Origin: an uncultured Marinobacterium sp.
GTDB lineage: Bacteria; Pseudomonadota; Gammaproteobacteria; Pseudomonadales; Balneatricaceae
Length of the DNA: 64,000 bases
Assembly: GCA_947501565.1 (NCBI GenBank)
Contig: CANMWJ010000017.1
Coordinates: 30,632 to 94,631, forward strand
Direction of reading: 5' to 3'
Part shown: piece after piece, positions 13,320-22,599 of the stretch
Position numbering within the stretch: position 1 is the stretch's first letter
Layout: the number at the start of each line of letters is the position of its first letter
The notes under the pieces: generated by a model
Databases searched by the model: none
Seen by the model: only the letters and a program-made list of their open reading frames with translations
Told to the model about the DNA's origin: nothing
Position numbers and translations under genes: made by a program

Positions 13320-14042
13320 CTAATCCAACGCCCAGCGCAATCCATCCATTACAAGGTCCGGACAGTATTCACCCTCTTCGCACAACTGATAGAAGAGGCG
13401 ACCATCACCACCCGTTATATAGAGCGCACGCTGCTGCCCGTCACATTCAAGGGAAGTCATCACCTTCTCTTGCAACGCCTTAAACGCAAAATTGATACCG
13501 TGAGCGACAGCCGCCGAAGTGTGTGTTCCAGGCTCAGTTTCGAACTGCTCAATAGAACGATCGACCAACACCTCAGCTGTACTGCGCTGCAGGCTTTCCG
13601 ACATCAGGCGCAAGCCTGGAATAATGTAGCCACCTTCGTGCTGCCCGTCAGCCGCAACGTAATCTACCGTTATGGCGCTACCACAATCGACGATACAGCA
13701 GGATGAATGACAATCGTTGTATGCGGCAAGCATCGCCAACCAACGATCCACCCCCATACGGGAAGGATCCGCATAGCTGTTAGTGACACCCGCCGCCGCT
13801 CCACGCGTAACCGCAAAACGAGGCTGCAACTGCCAGCGTGACTCTGCATAGACACCGATCAGGCCCGCAATCGCAGGCCCGGCGACACTTGAAACCACGA
13901 TCTGAGAAATCGAATCGGGCCACTCCACTGGCATCGATGACGCCAGCTGCGCCGTAGGATGATGACCGCGCTTCAGAGCGACACCATCCTGTACTACACG
14001 CCATTTCAACAAAGTATTGCCGATATCGATTTCAAGTTTCAT
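13320..14042 (-). CDS. coaX: Type III pantothenate kinase
   Basis: 240-residue ASKHA-fold kinase catalysing the first step of coenzyme A synthesis (ATP + pantothenate to 4'-phosphopantothenate), acetyl-CoA-insensitive in this class. The P loop is EIDIGNTLLKWR (residues 3-14). The middle motif is MGVDRWLAM, and DCGSAITVDYV (~122) is the second phosphate-binding motif. Its ATG overlaps the birA stop (ATGA), so the two are translationally coupled. The birA-coaX pairing is common in Pseudomonas relatives. No terminator is seen before the heptamer repeat. Confidence 0.94.
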   Translation of the reverse strand: MKLEIDIGNTLLKWRVVQDGVALKRGHHPTAQLASSMPVEWPDSISQIVVSSVAGPAIAGLIGVYAESRWQLQPRFAVTRGAAAGVTNSYADPSRMGVDRWLAMLAAYNDCHSSCCIVDCGSAITVDYVAADGQHEGGYIIPGLRLMSESLQRSTAEVLVDRSIEQFETEPGTHTSAAVAHGINFAFKALQEKVMTSLECDGQQRALYITGGDGRLFYQLCEEGEYCPDLVMDGLRWALD

Positions 14043-15013
14043 GCTTTGCGTCTAACGCTCACTTCCCCGCCGTGGAAGCTCTGAGTTCCTTCTGCGGTCT
14101 CCAGAAGCAGCGCACCACTGGCATCCACGCCACGACACACCCCTTCGAGTGCGTTCTGTCCTATATTCAGATTGATCATCTGGTCCTGGTAGGCATGATG
14201 CTCATGCCACTGATCCACCAACGGCGAAAAACCATCCTTAGCAAACTGATTCAACGCGGGCACCAGCTCCGACAACAATGCCGCCAACAGCTTATTGCGC
14301 GACAGCTTCACACCCGCCAGGGATTGCAGATCAATCCAGGGCTGATCGATCGCAACACTGTGCTCCAGCGGCATCTCGACATTAATACCCACGCCGATCA
14401 CCACCTGACAATCACCCGACGCATCTCCGGTCATTTCCAGCAGAATACCCGCCAGCTTACGGTCCTTCCACAGTAGATCGTTAGGCCACTTCAGCTGCAC
14501 GCCGGCGATACCCATTCGCTGAATCCCTTTCAGCAAGCTCAGGCCGACCAACAAACTCAGCCCCTCAAGAGCTGCCGCCCCGTTCTCGAAACGCCATACC
14601 AGAGAGAAGTACAGGTTGCGTCCAAACGGACTCACCCATTGCCGACCACGGCGGCCGCGTCCTGCGGTCTGCTGCTCTGCAAGGTACAAGCTGCCATGAC
14701 AGTTAGTTACCTGACTCTGCTGCACCGCCTGCTGGTTCGTCGACGGCATCGACAACTCCAGCTCTACATCTTTAATCTGGGAGAGCACCGCTGGCTCCAG
14801 CTCTGCCTTGATCTGTTCAACATCCAACAGATCCAGACCACCCGGGACACGATAGCCCCGCCCTTTAACGCTATAAATTTCCAAGCCGAACTCTTCCAGC
14901 TTGCGGATCTGCTTCCAAATGGCACTGCGGCTCACACCCAGCACTTCACCAAGCTCTCGCCCGGAGTGAAAGCGTCCGTCAGCCAGGATAGACAACAACG
15001 AACGGATCGCCAT
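14039..15013 (-). CDS. birA: Bifunctional biotin--[acetyl-CoA-carboxylase] ligase / biotin operon repressor
   Basis: 324 residues. The N-terminal winged helix (RSLLSILADGRFHSGRELGE, then GVSRSAIWKQIRKLEEFGLE, residues ~3-45) binds DNA. The central catalytic domain carries the biotinyl-AMP loop AEQQTAGRGRRGRQWVS (~112-128) and LKWPNDLLW with the catalytic lysine. An SH3-like C-terminal domain follows. It biotinylates the carboxyl carrier AccB and represses biotin genes when loaded with biotinyl-AMP. It follows folA by 16 bp in one operon. Confidence 0.95.
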   Translation of the reverse strand: MAIRSLLSILADGRFHSGRELGEVLGVSRSAIWKQIRKLEEFGLEIYSVKGRGYRVPGGLDLLDVEQIKAELEPAVLSQIKDVELELSMPSTNQQAVQQSQVTNCHGSLYLAEQQTAGRGRRGRQWVSPFGRNLYFSLVWRFENGAAALEGLSLLVGLSLLKGIQRMGIAGVQLKWPNDLLWKDRKLAGILLEMTGDASGDCQVVIGVGINVEMPLEHSVAIDQPWIDLQSLAGVKLSRNKLLAALLSELVPALNQFAKDGFSPLVDQWHEHHAYQDQMINLNIGQNALEGVCRGVDASGALLLETAEGTQSFHGGEVSVRRKA

Positions 15014-15029
15014 ACTACTTCATCCTTCG

Positions 15030-15533
15030 TTACACCCGGTCCAACACGATAAAACTGTAATCGTAGGGGTTTGGTTCCTTTGCGGTGAAATCCTCGCGCC
15101 CGATCTCTCGCCATTGTTCACTGGCAAACGCCGGGAACCAGGCATCACCCTCCACATTGGCGTGCACCTGAGTCAGATACAACCGATCAGCAACGCTCAG
15201 CGCCTGCTCATAGATCTGAGCCCCACCGATAACCATCGCCTCTTCAGCTCCGTCAATCAGACAGATGCTTTCCGCCAACTCTATTGCCGCCTCCAGCGTA
15301 GACACAACCCTGACACCCTTAGGCGCATAGTTTTCCTGTCTGGAGATCACAATATTCGTACGCCCCGGCAATGGTCGACCAATCGACTCATAGGTTTTAC
15401 GCCCCATGATGATCGGTTTCGCCATCGTAACCTGTTTGAAATACCGCAAATCTTCCGGCAGATGCCAGGGCAACTTGTTGTTTACCCCGATCACCCGGTT
15501 GTCTGCCTGCGCTACGATGATTGCCAGTCTCAT
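15030..15533 (-). CDS. folA: Dihydrofolate reductase
   Basis: 167-residue NADPH-dependent enzyme regenerating tetrahydrofolate, and the target of trimethoprim. The conserved N-terminus contains VIGVNNKLPWHLPEDLRYFK, with the catalytic acidic residue at PEDL, followed by GRKTYESIGRPLPGRTNIV (cofactor loop) and IGGAQIYEQAL. It lies 9 bp from thyA, whose reaction produces its substrate dihydrofolate. The two form a functional pair in the same operon. Confidence 0.96.
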   Translation of the reverse strand: MRLAIIVAQADNRVIGVNNKLPWHLPEDLRYFKQVTMAKPIIMGRKTYESIGRPLPGRTNIVISRQENYAPKGVRVVSTLEAAIELAESICLIDGAEEAMVIGGAQIYEQALSVADRLYLTQVHANVEGDAWFPAFASEQWREIGREDFTAKEPNPYDYSFIVLDRV

Positions 15534-15542
15534 GACATTTCC

Positions 15543-16385
15543 TCAGATGGATACTGCAGCCCGTATCGCCGGATACGGGTCATACTCAACAACTTCAAAA
15601 TCCTCAAACCGGTAGTCAAACAGACTCTCGGGCTTACGCTTGATAATCAGCTTCGGCTGCGCCCGCGGCGTACGGGAGAGCTGCTCCTGCACAATCGCGG
15701 GATCATTGATATGGTCCTGATAAAGGTGCGCGTCACCGAAGGTATGGACGAAGTCACCCACATCCAGATCACACTGCTGGGCAATCATGTGAGTCAACAA
15801 CGCATAGGAAGCAATATTGAAAGGAACGCCCAGCACATAATCCGCGCTGCGCTGGTATAGCTGACAGCTCAACTTACCGTCGAGCACATAAAACTGAAAC
15901 AGGGTATGACAAGGAGGTAACGCCGCTTTCCCGTTGCGCACGTTTTCCTGCGGACTTTGGGTTTCATCCGGCAGATCAGCAGGATTCCAGCCACTGACAA
16001 TCAAACGCCGTGAATTAGGCGTTTTCTTGATCTGCTCCACCACCTGGCTGATCTGATCAACAGTACTGCCATCCGGGCACTGCCAGGAACGCCACTGCTT
16101 ACCGTAAACCGGCCCCAGATCACCGTCTTCCAGCGCCCATTCATCCCAGATCGACACACCGCGCTCTTTCAGCCAGTTGTTGTTGGTGTTTCCATCCAGG
16201 AACCACAACAGCTCGTAGATAATCGATTTCAGGTGGACTTTCTTGGTGGTCAGTAGCGGAAAGCCTTGTGACAGATCAAAACGCAGCTGGCGCCCGAACA
16301 CTGATCGCGTGCCCGTACCTGTCCGGTCCCCCTTATCGGTGCCGTTCTCAAGGATATCTCGCATGAGGTCCAGATACTGCTGCAT
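15543..16385 (-). CDS. thyA: Thymidylate synthase
   Basis: 280-residue enzyme converting dUMP and methylene-tetrahydrofolate to dTMP and dihydrofolate. The N-terminus [20 protein letters not shown] and [19 protein letters not shown] are typical. The nucleophile is about Cys159 in [12 protein letters not shown], followed by [20 protein letters not shown] and DAHLYQDH. It is slightly longer than E. coli ThyA (264). It sits between lgt and folA, matching the E. coli lgt-thyA neighbourhood. Confidence 0.97.
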   Translation of the reverse strand: MQQYLDLMRDILENGTDKGDRTGTGTRSVFGRQLRFDLSQGFPLLTTKKVHLKSIIYELLWFLDGNTNNNWLKERGVSIWDEWALEDGDLGPVYGKQWRSWQCPDGSTVDQISQVVEQIKKTPNSRRLIVSGWNPADLPDETQSPQENVRNGKAALPPCHTLFQFYVLDGKLSCQLYQRSADYVLGVPFNIASYALLTHMIAQQCDLDVGDFVHTFGDAHLYQDHINDPAIVQEQLSRTPRAQPKLIIKRKPESLFDYRFEDFEVVEYDPYPAIRAAVSI

Positions 16386-16414
16386 GGATCAGTTCGCCTT
16401 AACCGTTAAAAATG

Positions 16415-17212
16415 TCATTTAGAGGCCGATTCTACACCTCGCGCGTACGCGATACCAATCAGCGTCGCGCCCAGTACGATCATCGGCAGCGATAACAGCT
16501 GCCCCATGGTCAACCAATCGAAGGCCAGGAAGCCGATATGCGCATCGGGCTCACGCGCCAACTCTGCCGTGCTTCGGAACACGCCATAGAGCAGCAGGAA
16601 CATTCCGGAGACTGCCATACGTGGACGCGGCTTAGCGGAGTACCACCACAACAGCGCAAACAGCACGACACCCTCAAGGGCAAATTCGTAAAGCTGTGAC
16701 GGGTGACGCCCCAGACCATCTGCAGCACGCGGGAAGATTACCCCCCAGCTCTGATCGGTTACCCGCCCCCAGAGTTCACCGCCGATAAAGTTACCCACGC
16801 GCCCGGCACCCAGGCCAATCGGAATAAGCGGCGCAACGAAATCCCCCATCTCGAACAGCGACTTACCCTGACGACGCCCCCAGATATAGAGCACCGCAAT
16901 CACGCCCAGTAATCCACCATGGAAAGACATGCCGCCTTCCCAGACAGCAAACAACCACAACGGATCGCTCAAAAAACGCTCAAAATTATAGAACAGAACG
17001 TAACCAAATCTGCCGCCCAGGACAACTCCCATCGCCCCCCAGAACACAAAGTCCGATACCTGATCTTCACTCCAGCCCGATCCTGGCTTGCGCGCCCGTA
17101 TGCATCCCAACCACCAGGCGGCTGCGAAGCCCACCAGATACATCAACCCGTACCAATGAACCTTTAAAGGCCCCAGATCCAGCAGCACCGGATCGATATC
17201 ATGCACCCACAT
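16415..17212 (-). CDS. lgt: Prolipoprotein diacylglyceryl transferase
   Basis: 265-residue inner-membrane enzyme attaching diacylglycerol from phosphatidylglycerol to the lipobox cysteine of prolipoproteins, the first step of lipoprotein maturation. Seven or so hydrophobic segments are present. The essential motifs are [25 protein letters not shown] and the signature [14 protein letters not shown] (~138-151). It would process the large TSP3 lipoprotein encoded at 22.6-27.1 kb. It lies 29 bp before thyA and 9 bp after the TSUP gene. Confidence 0.95.
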   Translation of the reverse strand: MWVHDIDPVLLDLGPLKVHWYGLMYLVGFAAAWWLGCIRARKPGSGWSEDQVSDFVFWGAMGVVLGGRFGYVLFYNFERFLSDPLWLFAVWEGGMSFHGGLLGVIAVLYIWGRRQGKSLFEMGDFVAPLIPIGLGAGRVGNFIGGELWGRVTDQSWGVIFPRAADGLGRHPSQLYEFALEGVVLFALLWWYSAKPRPRMAVSGMFLLLYGVFRSTAELAREPDAHIGFLAFDWLTMGQLLSLPMIVLGATLIGIAYARGVESASK

Positions 17213-17221
17213 TACAGCACC

Positions 17222-18022
17222 TCAGACCAGGTTTTTGCCGATTAGATAGCAGCCTACACACAACAGGAACAGTGCGAAGATACGCTTCAACACCGGTGCT
17301 GGCAGACTGTGCGCCAGCTTAACGCCGAACTTTGCAAACAAAGAGCTGGTAATCACAATACCGCAGAATGCCGGCAGGTAGATGTAACCCAGGCTCCAAT
17401 CCGCAGTTTCTGTATGCCCCCAGCCCTCCCAGATATTGGTCAGAGCACCCACCAGCGCGATAGGTAAACCACAGGCCGCCGAGGTCGCTACCGCCTGCTG
17501 CATCTGCACACGTTTCCAGCTAAGAAACGGTACGGTGAGCGTACCACCACCGATGCCAAAAATTGCCGATAGACCACCGATCAGACCACCGCCGCTCATC
17601 AACACGGCTGACGAGGGCTCCTCTTCCCCTGCATTAGGTTTAAGCGCGAATGCCATCTGCACTGCTACGCAAAGCGCGAATACACCAAATACCATCTGCA
17701 ACACGCTACCCGGCATCAGCCCGGCCACTTTAACACCCAGGAAAGCCCCCACCAGAATACCCAGGCTCAGGGGTTTGAACAGCTCCCAACGCACGGCGCC
17801 CCGTTTATGGTGCGCACGCACCGAACTCAATGAGGTCACAACAATAGTGGCCAACGAGGTCGCCACTGCCGCGTGGGTCAGCACGTCCGGCGACATCCCC
17901 TGCGCCGCAAACGAAAAGATCAGCACCGGCACAATCAGCAATCCACCGCCGATACCGAACAAACCCGCCACGATCCCGGCAATAGCACCCAATACCAGAT
18001 ATAAAAGCAGCGTCGTTAACAT
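17222..18022 (-). CDS. TSUP-family (TauE/SafE) membrane transporter
   Basis: 266 residues from ATG 18022 (MLTTLLLYLVLGAIAGIVAG). A 22-codon upstream extension is open, but this start has AAGGGTG five bases ahead and begins directly in the first membrane segment. About eight hydrophobic helices are present. The glycine-rich family repeats GLFGIGGGLLIVPVLI and AIFGIGGGTLTVPFL occur once in each half. TSUP proteins export sulfite, sulfoacetate or similar anions; the substrate here is not deducible. First gene of the run leading into lgt-thyA-folA-birA-coaX. Confidence 0.85.
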   Translation of the reverse strand: MLTTLLLYLVLGAIAGIVAGLFGIGGGLLIVPVLIFSFAAQGMSPDVLTHAAVATSLATIVVTSLSSVRAHHKRGAVRWELFKPLSLGILVGAFLGVKVAGLMPGSVLQMVFGVFALCVAVQMAFALKPNAGEEEPSSAVLMSGGGLIGGLSAIFGIGGGTLTVPFLSWKRVQMQQAVATSAACGLPIALVGALTNIWEGWGHTETADWSLGYIYLPAFCGIVITSSLFAKFGVKLAHSLPAPVLKRIFALFLLCVGCYLIGKNLV

Positions 18023-18147
18023 GGAACACCCTTGCATGAGAATAGAGAAGATAAAGGAAGCCGGCCCCAGCTCCCACTTGCCCGACACCGGGCGAGGCGC
18101 CTATATTAGCGGTCTGCCTAGTGTATTGAAATGATAAAAAAGCCGAC

Positions 18148-18933
18148 ATGTGCCTGATCACTTTTGCTTACCGGAGCCACCCGGAATATTCGCTGATTCT
18201 GCTCGCCAACCGCGACGAGTTCTATCAACGTCCGACCCGCGCCATGAATTTCTGGCAGGAAGACCCCAACATCCTGGCGGGCCAGGATCTTGAGCAGGGA
18301 GGCACTTGGCTGGGCCTGAACAAAGCAGGTAAGTTCACCACTGTCACCAACTACCGCAACGGCCGGGAGCGCCGTGATGGGCTCCGCTCCCGCGGGCACC
18401 TGACGCGCGATTACCTCACCGGAGATACCAACGCTACAGATTACCTGGCAACACTGACGGCAGAACAACAACGCTACGGCGCCTTCAATCTGCTGCTGGG
18501 TGATCAGCAGGGATTGCATTACCTGTCCAACCGCAGCAATGCACAACCGCAACGTTTAGGTGCGGGCGTTTATGGCCTCAGTAACGCGCTGCTCGACAGC
18601 CCATGGCCGAAATTACAGAAGGTTAAGCAGGGCTTGAAGGCGGCACTGCACGCGAGCGAACTGAGTACGCAGTCGCTGATCGACATTATGCTGGACCCCA
18701 CGGAAGCCGATACCCACCAGCTGCCCGATACTGGCATCAGCGCCGCATGGGAAAAGTCGTTGTCCGCCTGCTTTATCCGCATTCCGGAATACGGCACACG
18801 CGCGACCACCCTGCTGATGCAGAAGCCGGATGGCAGTACTTATATTCGCGAACAAAATTTTGATGCGCAGGGGGAAGGCCCCTGCCATGAGTATCAACTG
18901 GATCTGCCGCCGATCGGCATCAGTCAGGAATAA
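18148..18933 (+). CDS. NRDE-family protein
   Basis: 261 residues. It starts MCLITFAYRSHPEYSLILLA and contains the name-giving ANRDEFYQRP motif, then LAGQDLEQGGTWLGLNKAGK and TVTNYRNG. Cys2 right after the start resembles an N-terminal nucleophile arrangement. The family includes eukaryotic TANGO2; its biochemical role is unsettled. It is divergent from the TSUP gene (125 bp apart), and its 3' end overlaps the 3' end of ptsP by 14 bp on the opposite strand. Confidence 0.85.
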   Translation: MCLITFAYRSHPEYSLILLANRDEFYQRPTRAMNFWQEDPNILAGQDLEQGGTWLGLNKAGKFTTVTNYRNGRERRDGLRSRGHLTRDYLTGDTNATDYLATLTAEQQRYGAFNLLLGDQQGLHYLSNRSNAQPQRLGAGVYGLSNALLDSPWPKLQKVKQGLKAALHASELSTQSLIDIMLDPTEADTHQLPDTGISAAWEKSLSACFIRIPEYGTRATTLLMQKPDGSTYIREQNFDAQGEGPCHEYQLDLPPIGISQE

Positions 18934-21190
18934 CCGGACGGGTTAGCTGCGACAGCCCCAGCTCACGCAGGCGACGACGTAACAAATGATGAATCTCGTC
19001 GGCGTCGTCCATACCCATTACCTGCTGTAACAGCTCGTCAGCTTCAATCTTACTGATACCGCGAATCGCCGATTTCACTTTTGGCAGGTTGGTGGCGTTC
19101 ATCGAAAGCACGTCGTAGCCCATGCTCATCAGCAGCAGCGCACCTCCCGGATCAGCCGCCATCTCACCGCAGATTGACACAGGCACACTCTCTTTGTGCG
19201 CCTCGCGAGCGATGTACTCCAATGCACGCAACACCGCCGGGTGATAGGAGACATACAACCCTGCCACACGCGGATTATTGCGATCCACCGCAAGCAGATA
19301 CTGGGTCAGGTCGTTAGAACCCACAGAGATAAAATCCACACGACGGGCAAAACGACGCACCTGATAGACAGCAGCAGGTACCTCCACCATCACGCCCACC
19401 TGAGGCCGCTCAATGGCGTACCCTTCATCACGCAGTTCGGACACGGCCTGATTGATCTGACGGTTGGCTTCATCCACCTCATGCACGCTGGTCACCATCG
19501 GCAACATGATGCGCAGATTACCCAGGCCTTCACCGGCCCGCAGCATGGCACGCACCTGCACCAGGAAGATCTCTGGATGATCCAGCGTAACGCGGATACC
19601 GCGCCAGCCCAGGAACGGGTTTTCCTCTTCGATCGGGAAGTACGGCAGCGCCTTATCCCCACCGATATCCAGCGTACGCATGGTCACCGGCCGCGGGTGG
19701 AACGCTTCCAACTGACGCCGGTAGGTCTGCAACTGCTCCTGTTCGCTTGGGAAGAAGTCACGAATCATGAACGGGATCTCGGTACGGTAGAGACCAATCC
19801 CTTCGGCGCCACGCTCCAGCGCACGCGCCACGTCGGCCACCAGACCGGTATTCACCCAGAGCGGCATACGGAAACCATCATGGGTTTCAGCTGGCATATC
19901 CTTCAGGGTTGCGAGCTCCGCCGCCATCTCCTGCTCACCGCGCAGGATGTCCATATAGGCCGAGCGCAGATCTTCGGACGGATCGATATAGACGCGTCCC
20001 GAGTAACCATCGATGATCACCTGACGACCATCCAGGCGGGTGTAAGGCAGATCCAACGCCCCCATGATGGTCGGAATCCCCATGGAGCGCGCCAGAATGG
20101 CAGCATGCGAGTTGCCGGAACCGTGCACAGACACCAGACCGAGCAATTTATCGGAGGGCACTTCACCCAGCATCGCCGGGGTCAGCTCATCAGCCACCAG
20201 AATGGTATCGGGTGGAAACGCAATATCGGCCGGACCGGATTCCTGCATGTACGCCAATACACGCCGTCCCAGATCCTTAATATCGGTGGCACGTTCACGC
20301 AGGTAGGGATCATCCATCATGGAGAACTGCTTAACGTGCTCCATTACCACGTTGCGCAGCGCACCTTGCGCCCACTGTCCGCCGCGGATCTGGTCGACTA
20401 CCTCACCGGCCAGCGCGTTGTCATCCAGCATTCGCAGGTAGACATCGAACAACGCTTGCTCCTCGGCCCGAAGACGTTTGGCAAGACTGCGCCCAACCAC
20501 TTTGATATCTTTACGTACCGATGCGAGCGCCTCTTCAAAACGCTCGACCTCTTTATCAATATCGGCCGCCACCTTATCGGGCACCGCTGCCAGATCTGCA
20601 GGAGGCGCAATCACCACAATCTGACCGATCGCCACGCCCGGCGAACCGGAGATACCCTCAAAACGGCGGTCATTCTCACTCTCGCCCCCGTCCTGCTGGC
20701 GGATCAACCCGGTCGCTTCCGCATGCGCGATCACTCCAGCAAGCTGAGCTGAAAGCGTCACCAGAAACGCCTCTTCACTTTCATCGAAGCGACGAATCTC
20801 TTTCTGCTGGACCACCAGCACACCTAACACATCGCGGTGGTGAATAATGGGCACGCCAAGAAACGCGTGAAACTGCTCCTCACCGGTGTCTTCAAGGTAG
20901 GTATAACGGGGATGTACCGAGGCATCTTCCAGGTTGATCGGCTCTGCACGCTGACCAACGACACTGACAATACCTTCGGATGTGGAGAGACTGACGCGAC
21001 CAACCGCATCGGGATTCAACCCCTGGGTTGCCATCAAGCTGTAGCGTTCCAGCTCGTCGTCATAGAGATAGACAGAACATACCTGGGTGCGCATGGCGCG
21101 CTGAATACGGCGCACTATCAGATCCAGCACCGAATCAAGATCCGGAGCCGTACTCACTTCCTGTACTATCTTGCGCAATACTTCCAGCAT
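18920..21190 (-). CDS. ptsP: Phosphoenolpyruvate--protein phosphotransferase PtsP (EI-Ntr)
   Basis: 756-residue enzyme I of the nitrogen PTS, passing phosphate from PEP to NPr. The N-terminal GAF domain (residues ~1-165) is the sensory part. The phosphotransferase body follows, with the phospho-histidine at about His362 in GSGNSHAAILARSMGIP, the PEP-binding TLDIGGDKALPYFP, and SVGSNDLTQYLLAVDR plus SICGEMAADPG near the C-terminus. E. coli PtsP is 748 residues. It lies 20 bp downstream of rppH, the conserved rppH-ptsP pair. Confidence 0.96.
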   Translation of the reverse strand: MLEVLRKIVQEVSTAPDLDSVLDLIVRRIQRAMRTQVCSVYLYDDELERYSLMATQGLNPDAVGRVSLSTSEGIVSVVGQRAEPINLEDASVHPRYTYLEDTGEEQFHAFLGVPIIHHRDVLGVLVVQQKEIRRFDESEEAFLVTLSAQLAGVIAHAEATGLIRQQDGGESENDRRFEGISGSPGVAIGQIVVIAPPADLAAVPDKVAADIDKEVERFEEALASVRKDIKVVGRSLAKRLRAEEQALFDVYLRMLDDNALAGEVVDQIRGGQWAQGALRNVVMEHVKQFSMMDDPYLRERATDIKDLGRRVLAYMQESGPADIAFPPDTILVADELTPAMLGEVPSDKLLGLVSVHGSGNSHAAILARSMGIPTIMGALDLPYTRLDGRQVIIDGYSGRVYIDPSEDLRSAYMDILRGEQEMAAELATLKDMPAETHDGFRMPLWVNTGLVADVARALERGAEGIGLYRTEIPFMIRDFFPSEQEQLQTYRRQLEAFHPRPVTMRTLDIGGDKALPYFPIEEENPFLGWRGIRVTLDHPEIFLVQVRAMLRAGEGLGNLRIMLPMVTSVHEVDEANRQINQAVSELRDEGYAIERPQVGVMVEVPAAVYQVRRFARRVDFISVGSNDLTQYLLAVDRNNPRVAGLYVSYHPAVLRALEYIAREAHKESVPVSICGEMAADPGGALLLMSMGYDVLSMNATNLPKVKSAIRGISKIEADELLQQVMGMDDADEIHHLLRRRLRELGLSQLTRPVIPD

Positions 21191-21210
21191 TCAGCAGCCT
21201 CCACCAGGGG

Positions 21211-21693
21211 TTAAACTGTCATCCGTGACATCTTGGGCGATAGTTCACGCATCGCCTTGCGGTAAACCTCTCTTTTGAATGATACAACCTGACCCAGTGG
21301 GTACCAGTAACTCACCCACTGCCAATCATCAAACTCCGGTGACTCCGTATGGTCTATAGTCACCGCTTTATCATCTGTCAGCATTCGCAGCAGAAACCAT
21401 TTCTGTTTCTGGCCGACGCATATCGGATGCGAATTGCGCCGAATCATGCGCTTGGGCAAACGGTAGCGTAACCAACCACGGGTTACCGCCACAATCTCAA
21501 CATCTTTCGATGTGAGACCTATTTCCTCTTTAAGTTCACGAAACATAGCCTGCTCAGGTGTTTCGTCATCATTAATACCACCTTGCGGAAACTGCCATGC
21601 GTCCTGGCCGATCCGTCTTGCCCAGAGAACTTGACCCAGCGAGTTAGCCAGAATGATACCGACATTCGGTCTGAACCCATCTGAATCGATCAA
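21211..21693 (-). CDS. rppH: RNA pyrophosphohydrolase
   Basis: 160-residue Nudix hydrolase that removes pyrophosphate from 5'-triphosphate mRNA, triggering RNase E decay. The Nudix box (residues 38-60) has the GX5EX7REXXEEXG pattern, with E53, E56 and E57. The start is a TTG at 21693 (product begins [14 protein letters not shown], as in E. coli MIDDDGYRPNVG), preceded by AGGAAAA. No ATG in the frame would retain the conserved N-terminus. It heads the rppH-ptsP unit. Confidence 0.95.
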   Translation of the reverse strand: MIDSDGFRPNVGIILANSLGQVLWARRIGQDAWQFPQGGINDDETPEQAMFRELKEEIGLTSKDVEIVAVTRGWLRYRLPKRMIRRNSHPICVGQKQKWFLLRMLTDDKAVTIDHTESPEFDDWQWVSYWYPLGQVVSFKREVYRKAMRELSPKMSRMTV

Positions 21694-21797
21694 TGTATTT
21701 TTTCCTAACCCTTTTTCAACCTATTGTTCCACAATTCTTTTGTTGTCGGCAAATGCCCATTCCCGTTATTTCGCGCTCTCTGGACACCTTTGCAACA

Positions 21798-21826
21798 TTG
21801 CAAAGCACCGGTACTGACACTATGCT
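21798..21826 (+). promoter_or_regulatory. Promoter-like -35/-10 for the HAD phosphatase gene
   Basis: TTGCAA (21798-21803), 17 bp, TATGCT (21821-21826). A start about 25 nt upstream of the GTG start codon is predicted. The match is reasonable but by eye only. Confidence 0.5.
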
Positions 21827-21858
21827 TGCGGCTTTTAAACAAGTAAGGGGAATCCCAC

Positions 21859-22512
21859 GTGAGCCTGGCGATTTTTGACCTGGATAACACCCTGATCGGC
21901 GGCGATAGCGACCACGCCTGGGGCGAATTTCTTTGCAAGAAAGGTATTGTCGATACCGAGGAATACCGCCGCGCCAACGACTACTTTTATGAACAGTATA
22001 AAAGTGGCGGACTGGATATCCATGAGTACCTCAATTTTGCTCTGCTTCCCCTCACCCAGCATGAAGTTTCGCAGCTTAAAACGTGGCACGACGAATTCAT
22101 GCGCGAGATGATCGAACCGATCATGCTGCCTAAAGCCGACGCACTGCTGAAAAAGCACCGCGAGCAAGGCGATTTCCTGCTGATCATCACCGCCACCAAC
22201 AGTTTTGTCACCCAACCGATCGCAGAACGCTTGGGCGTCGATGCAATTCTGGCAACGGATCCCGAGATGAAGGACGGAGCCTATACCGGGCATGTAGCGG
22301 GCACACCATGCTTCCAGCACGGTAAGGTTGAACGCCTGCACAGCTGGCTGGCTGACACCGGCCACAGCCTGAAAGACAGCTACTTCTACAGCGACTCCCA
22401 CAACGACCTGCCCCTGCTGGAGCTGGTTGACCACCCGGTAGCCGTAAATCCGGACGAGATCCTCGACGAGCACGCACAAAAGCAGGGCTGGGAGGTTCTG
22501 GACCTGCGTTAA
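21859..22512 (+). CDS. HAD superfamily (subfamily IB) phosphatase
   Basis: 217 residues from a GTG start preceded by AAGGGG eight bases upstream. Motif I is IFDLDNTLIGGDSD (D7 nucleophile, D9 acid/base). Motif II is IITATNSF with a Thr, and motif III/IV is YFYSDSHNDLPLLELVDHPV. This is the pattern of SerB-like phosphatases with a helical cap. The substrate is uncertain: phosphoserine-like and other small phosphates are known for relatives. It is divergent from rppH and ends at a strong bidirectional terminator. Confidence 0.87.
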   Translation: MSLAIFDLDNTLIGGDSDHAWGEFLCKKGIVDTEEYRRANDYFYEQYKSGGLDIHEYLNFALLPLTQHEVSQLKTWHDEFMREMIEPIMLPKADALLKKHREQGDFLLIITATNSFVTQPIAERLGVDAILATDPEMKDGAYTGHVAGTPCFQHGKVERLHSWLADTGHSLKDSYFYSDSHNDLPLLELVDHPVAVNPDEILDEHAQKQGWEVLDLR

Positions 22513-22552
22513 GCACCGCGTTGCAGCAGCTCGCCTAAGCAACAGCATTACG

Positions 22553-22581
22553 AAAAAACCCGGGCAAAGCCCGGGTTTTTT
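22553..22581. terminator. Bidirectional intrinsic terminator
   Basis: A6-CCCGGGC-AAA-GCCCGGG-T6: a 7-bp GC stem flanked by A and T runs, between the converging HAD gene and the TSP3 lipoprotein gene. It works in either orientation. Confidence 0.92.
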
Positions 22582-22599
22582 ATGGCCCAACTCAACCGC

